Shown: positions 63,440 through 64,000 of the stretch, in pieces
How the letters are laid out: every line of letters starts with the position of its first letter
Position numbering within the stretch: position 1 is the first letter of the stretch
DNA from: Spirodela intermedia
Taxonomy: Eukaryota > Streptophyta > Magnoliopsida > Alismatales > Araceae
DNA length: 64,000 nucleotides
Assembly: GCA_902729315.2 (NCBI GenBank)
Contig: LR746272.1
Location: forward strand, 9,976,327 to 10,040,326
Reading direction: 5' to 3'
Position numbers and translations under genes: made by a program
Notes under the pieces: model-generated
The model's input: the letters and a program-made list of their open reading frames with translations, nothing else
What the model was told of the DNA's origin: nothing
Database searches by the model: none

Positions 63440-64000
63440 TTAGAGGTCAGCATCAGCATCATCATCCCACTCCAAATCAAAAGAGGCGGCTGACTTCATC
63501 AGCTCCGTCAGCCCAGTGAGGTCCTCCAAATAGGTGGAGTGGTTTATAGCCTGAAGAACAAACTCCATTCCCCGCCTTCTGAACTCGGACACCACCTGAA
63601 GAAGAACATCACAAGAGTGAACACAAATTGTCCCAACCAAGTAGAGCATTTTCTCAAGTGTCAACTCACAGCACTGCAGCAGGCGGTGCAGCTGCTTGAC
63701 GAGTGGCCTAATAGAGTCATTTGGGAGAATTGGGCGAATGAGCCTCTGATCTGGTGAGGTAAGATCCCAAGGGGCCGGTCATCGGCGGTTGTTGTAGAGC
63801 TGGCGAGCTCGGCGGGAGCATGCATCCTTTGCAGACTCAGACCCACCCAATGTCAGTTCTCAGTTGGTGAAAAGAATGCACCACAGAAACAGAGCATCTT
63901 ACCCATTAGGATGGTGGAGAATCCCCACCAAGAGCTCCACGGCTAGAGAGGAAGCAACCGGGGCGAGCCCAGGCCGCGTGACCGTGCACTGCTGGTCCAA
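63440..64000 (-). CDS. ATG7: ATG7, E1-like autophagy activating enzyme (3' end, cut by the window)
   Basis: The last three exons on the minus strand: from 64000 to 63903, 63826-63670 and 63595-63440. Phases agree and introns are GT-AG. ATG7 activates ATG8 and ATG12 for autophagy by forming a thioester. The first visible residues, [15 protein letters not shown], hold the catalytic Cys (in DQQC). [71 protein letters not shown] and the acidic end [13 protein letters not shown] match the family C-terminus, which recruits ATG3 and ATG8. The rest of the gene lies beyond position 64000. The short acidic tail is normal for plant ATG7. No break or missing motif is seen in the visible part. Confidence 0.93.

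Overview
The window is nuclear DNA of a flowering plant. Coding exons are GC-richer than the AT-rich flanks, spliced genes have GT-AG introns, and the families are typical of angiosperms (IPGA1/CHUP1-like, TRICHOME BIREFRINGENCE-LIKE, UBA2-type RNA-binding protein, class II phospholipase A1, ATG7). The lineage within angiosperms cannot be fixed from sequence alone. All exon models below were built by reading splice sites and checking phase and family motifs by eye.

Layout. 0-14 kb: an intronless gene for a multi-pass membrane protein with a ferric-reductase-like core (minus, 3.1-4.8 kb), a long gene-poor stretch holding a decayed direct copy of that gene's 5' end and promoter (about 10.15-10.8 kb), then a two-exon phospholipase A1 (minus, 12.3-13.6 kb). 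14-26 kb: a long CT/GA microsatellite, a six-exon IPGA1-like gene (plus, 16.6-20.6 kb), a four-exon Lin0512-family gene (plus, 21.4-23.8 kb), and a five-exon TBL gene (minus, 24.1-25.8 kb), convergent with the Lin0512 gene. 26-30 kb: intergenic. 30.1-42.5 kb: a thirteen-exon CofD/YvcK (UPF0052)-like gene on the minus strand. 42.6-57.8 kb: no intact gene, but a nested set of old tandem duplications of the interval between the CofD-like gene and the next gene. They carry relics of CofD-like exon 1 and intron 1, Ty3/gypsy-like fragments, and three copies of a 235-bp block that each keep splice sites. 57.8-64 kb: a UBA2C-like RNA-binding protein gene (minus), a NECAP-like endocytic protein gene (plus) divergent from it across a 380-bp interval rich in site-II motifs, and the 3' end of ATG7 (minus) running off the window.

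The genes do not form one pathway; this is ordinary plant chromosome. Two are housekeeping trafficking or autophagy genes (NECAP, ATG7), one is RNA regulation (UBA2C), one is cell-wall acetylation (TBL) and one is cytoskeleton or cell-shape (IPGA1). Two encode conserved proteins of unknown biochemical role in plants (Lin0512, CofD/YvcK-like). I found no convincing new multi-gene system. The most interesting structure is the expanded UBA2C-CofD intergenic region with three splice-competent repeat blocks downstream of a UBA2C stop codon that sits one base before a splice donor.
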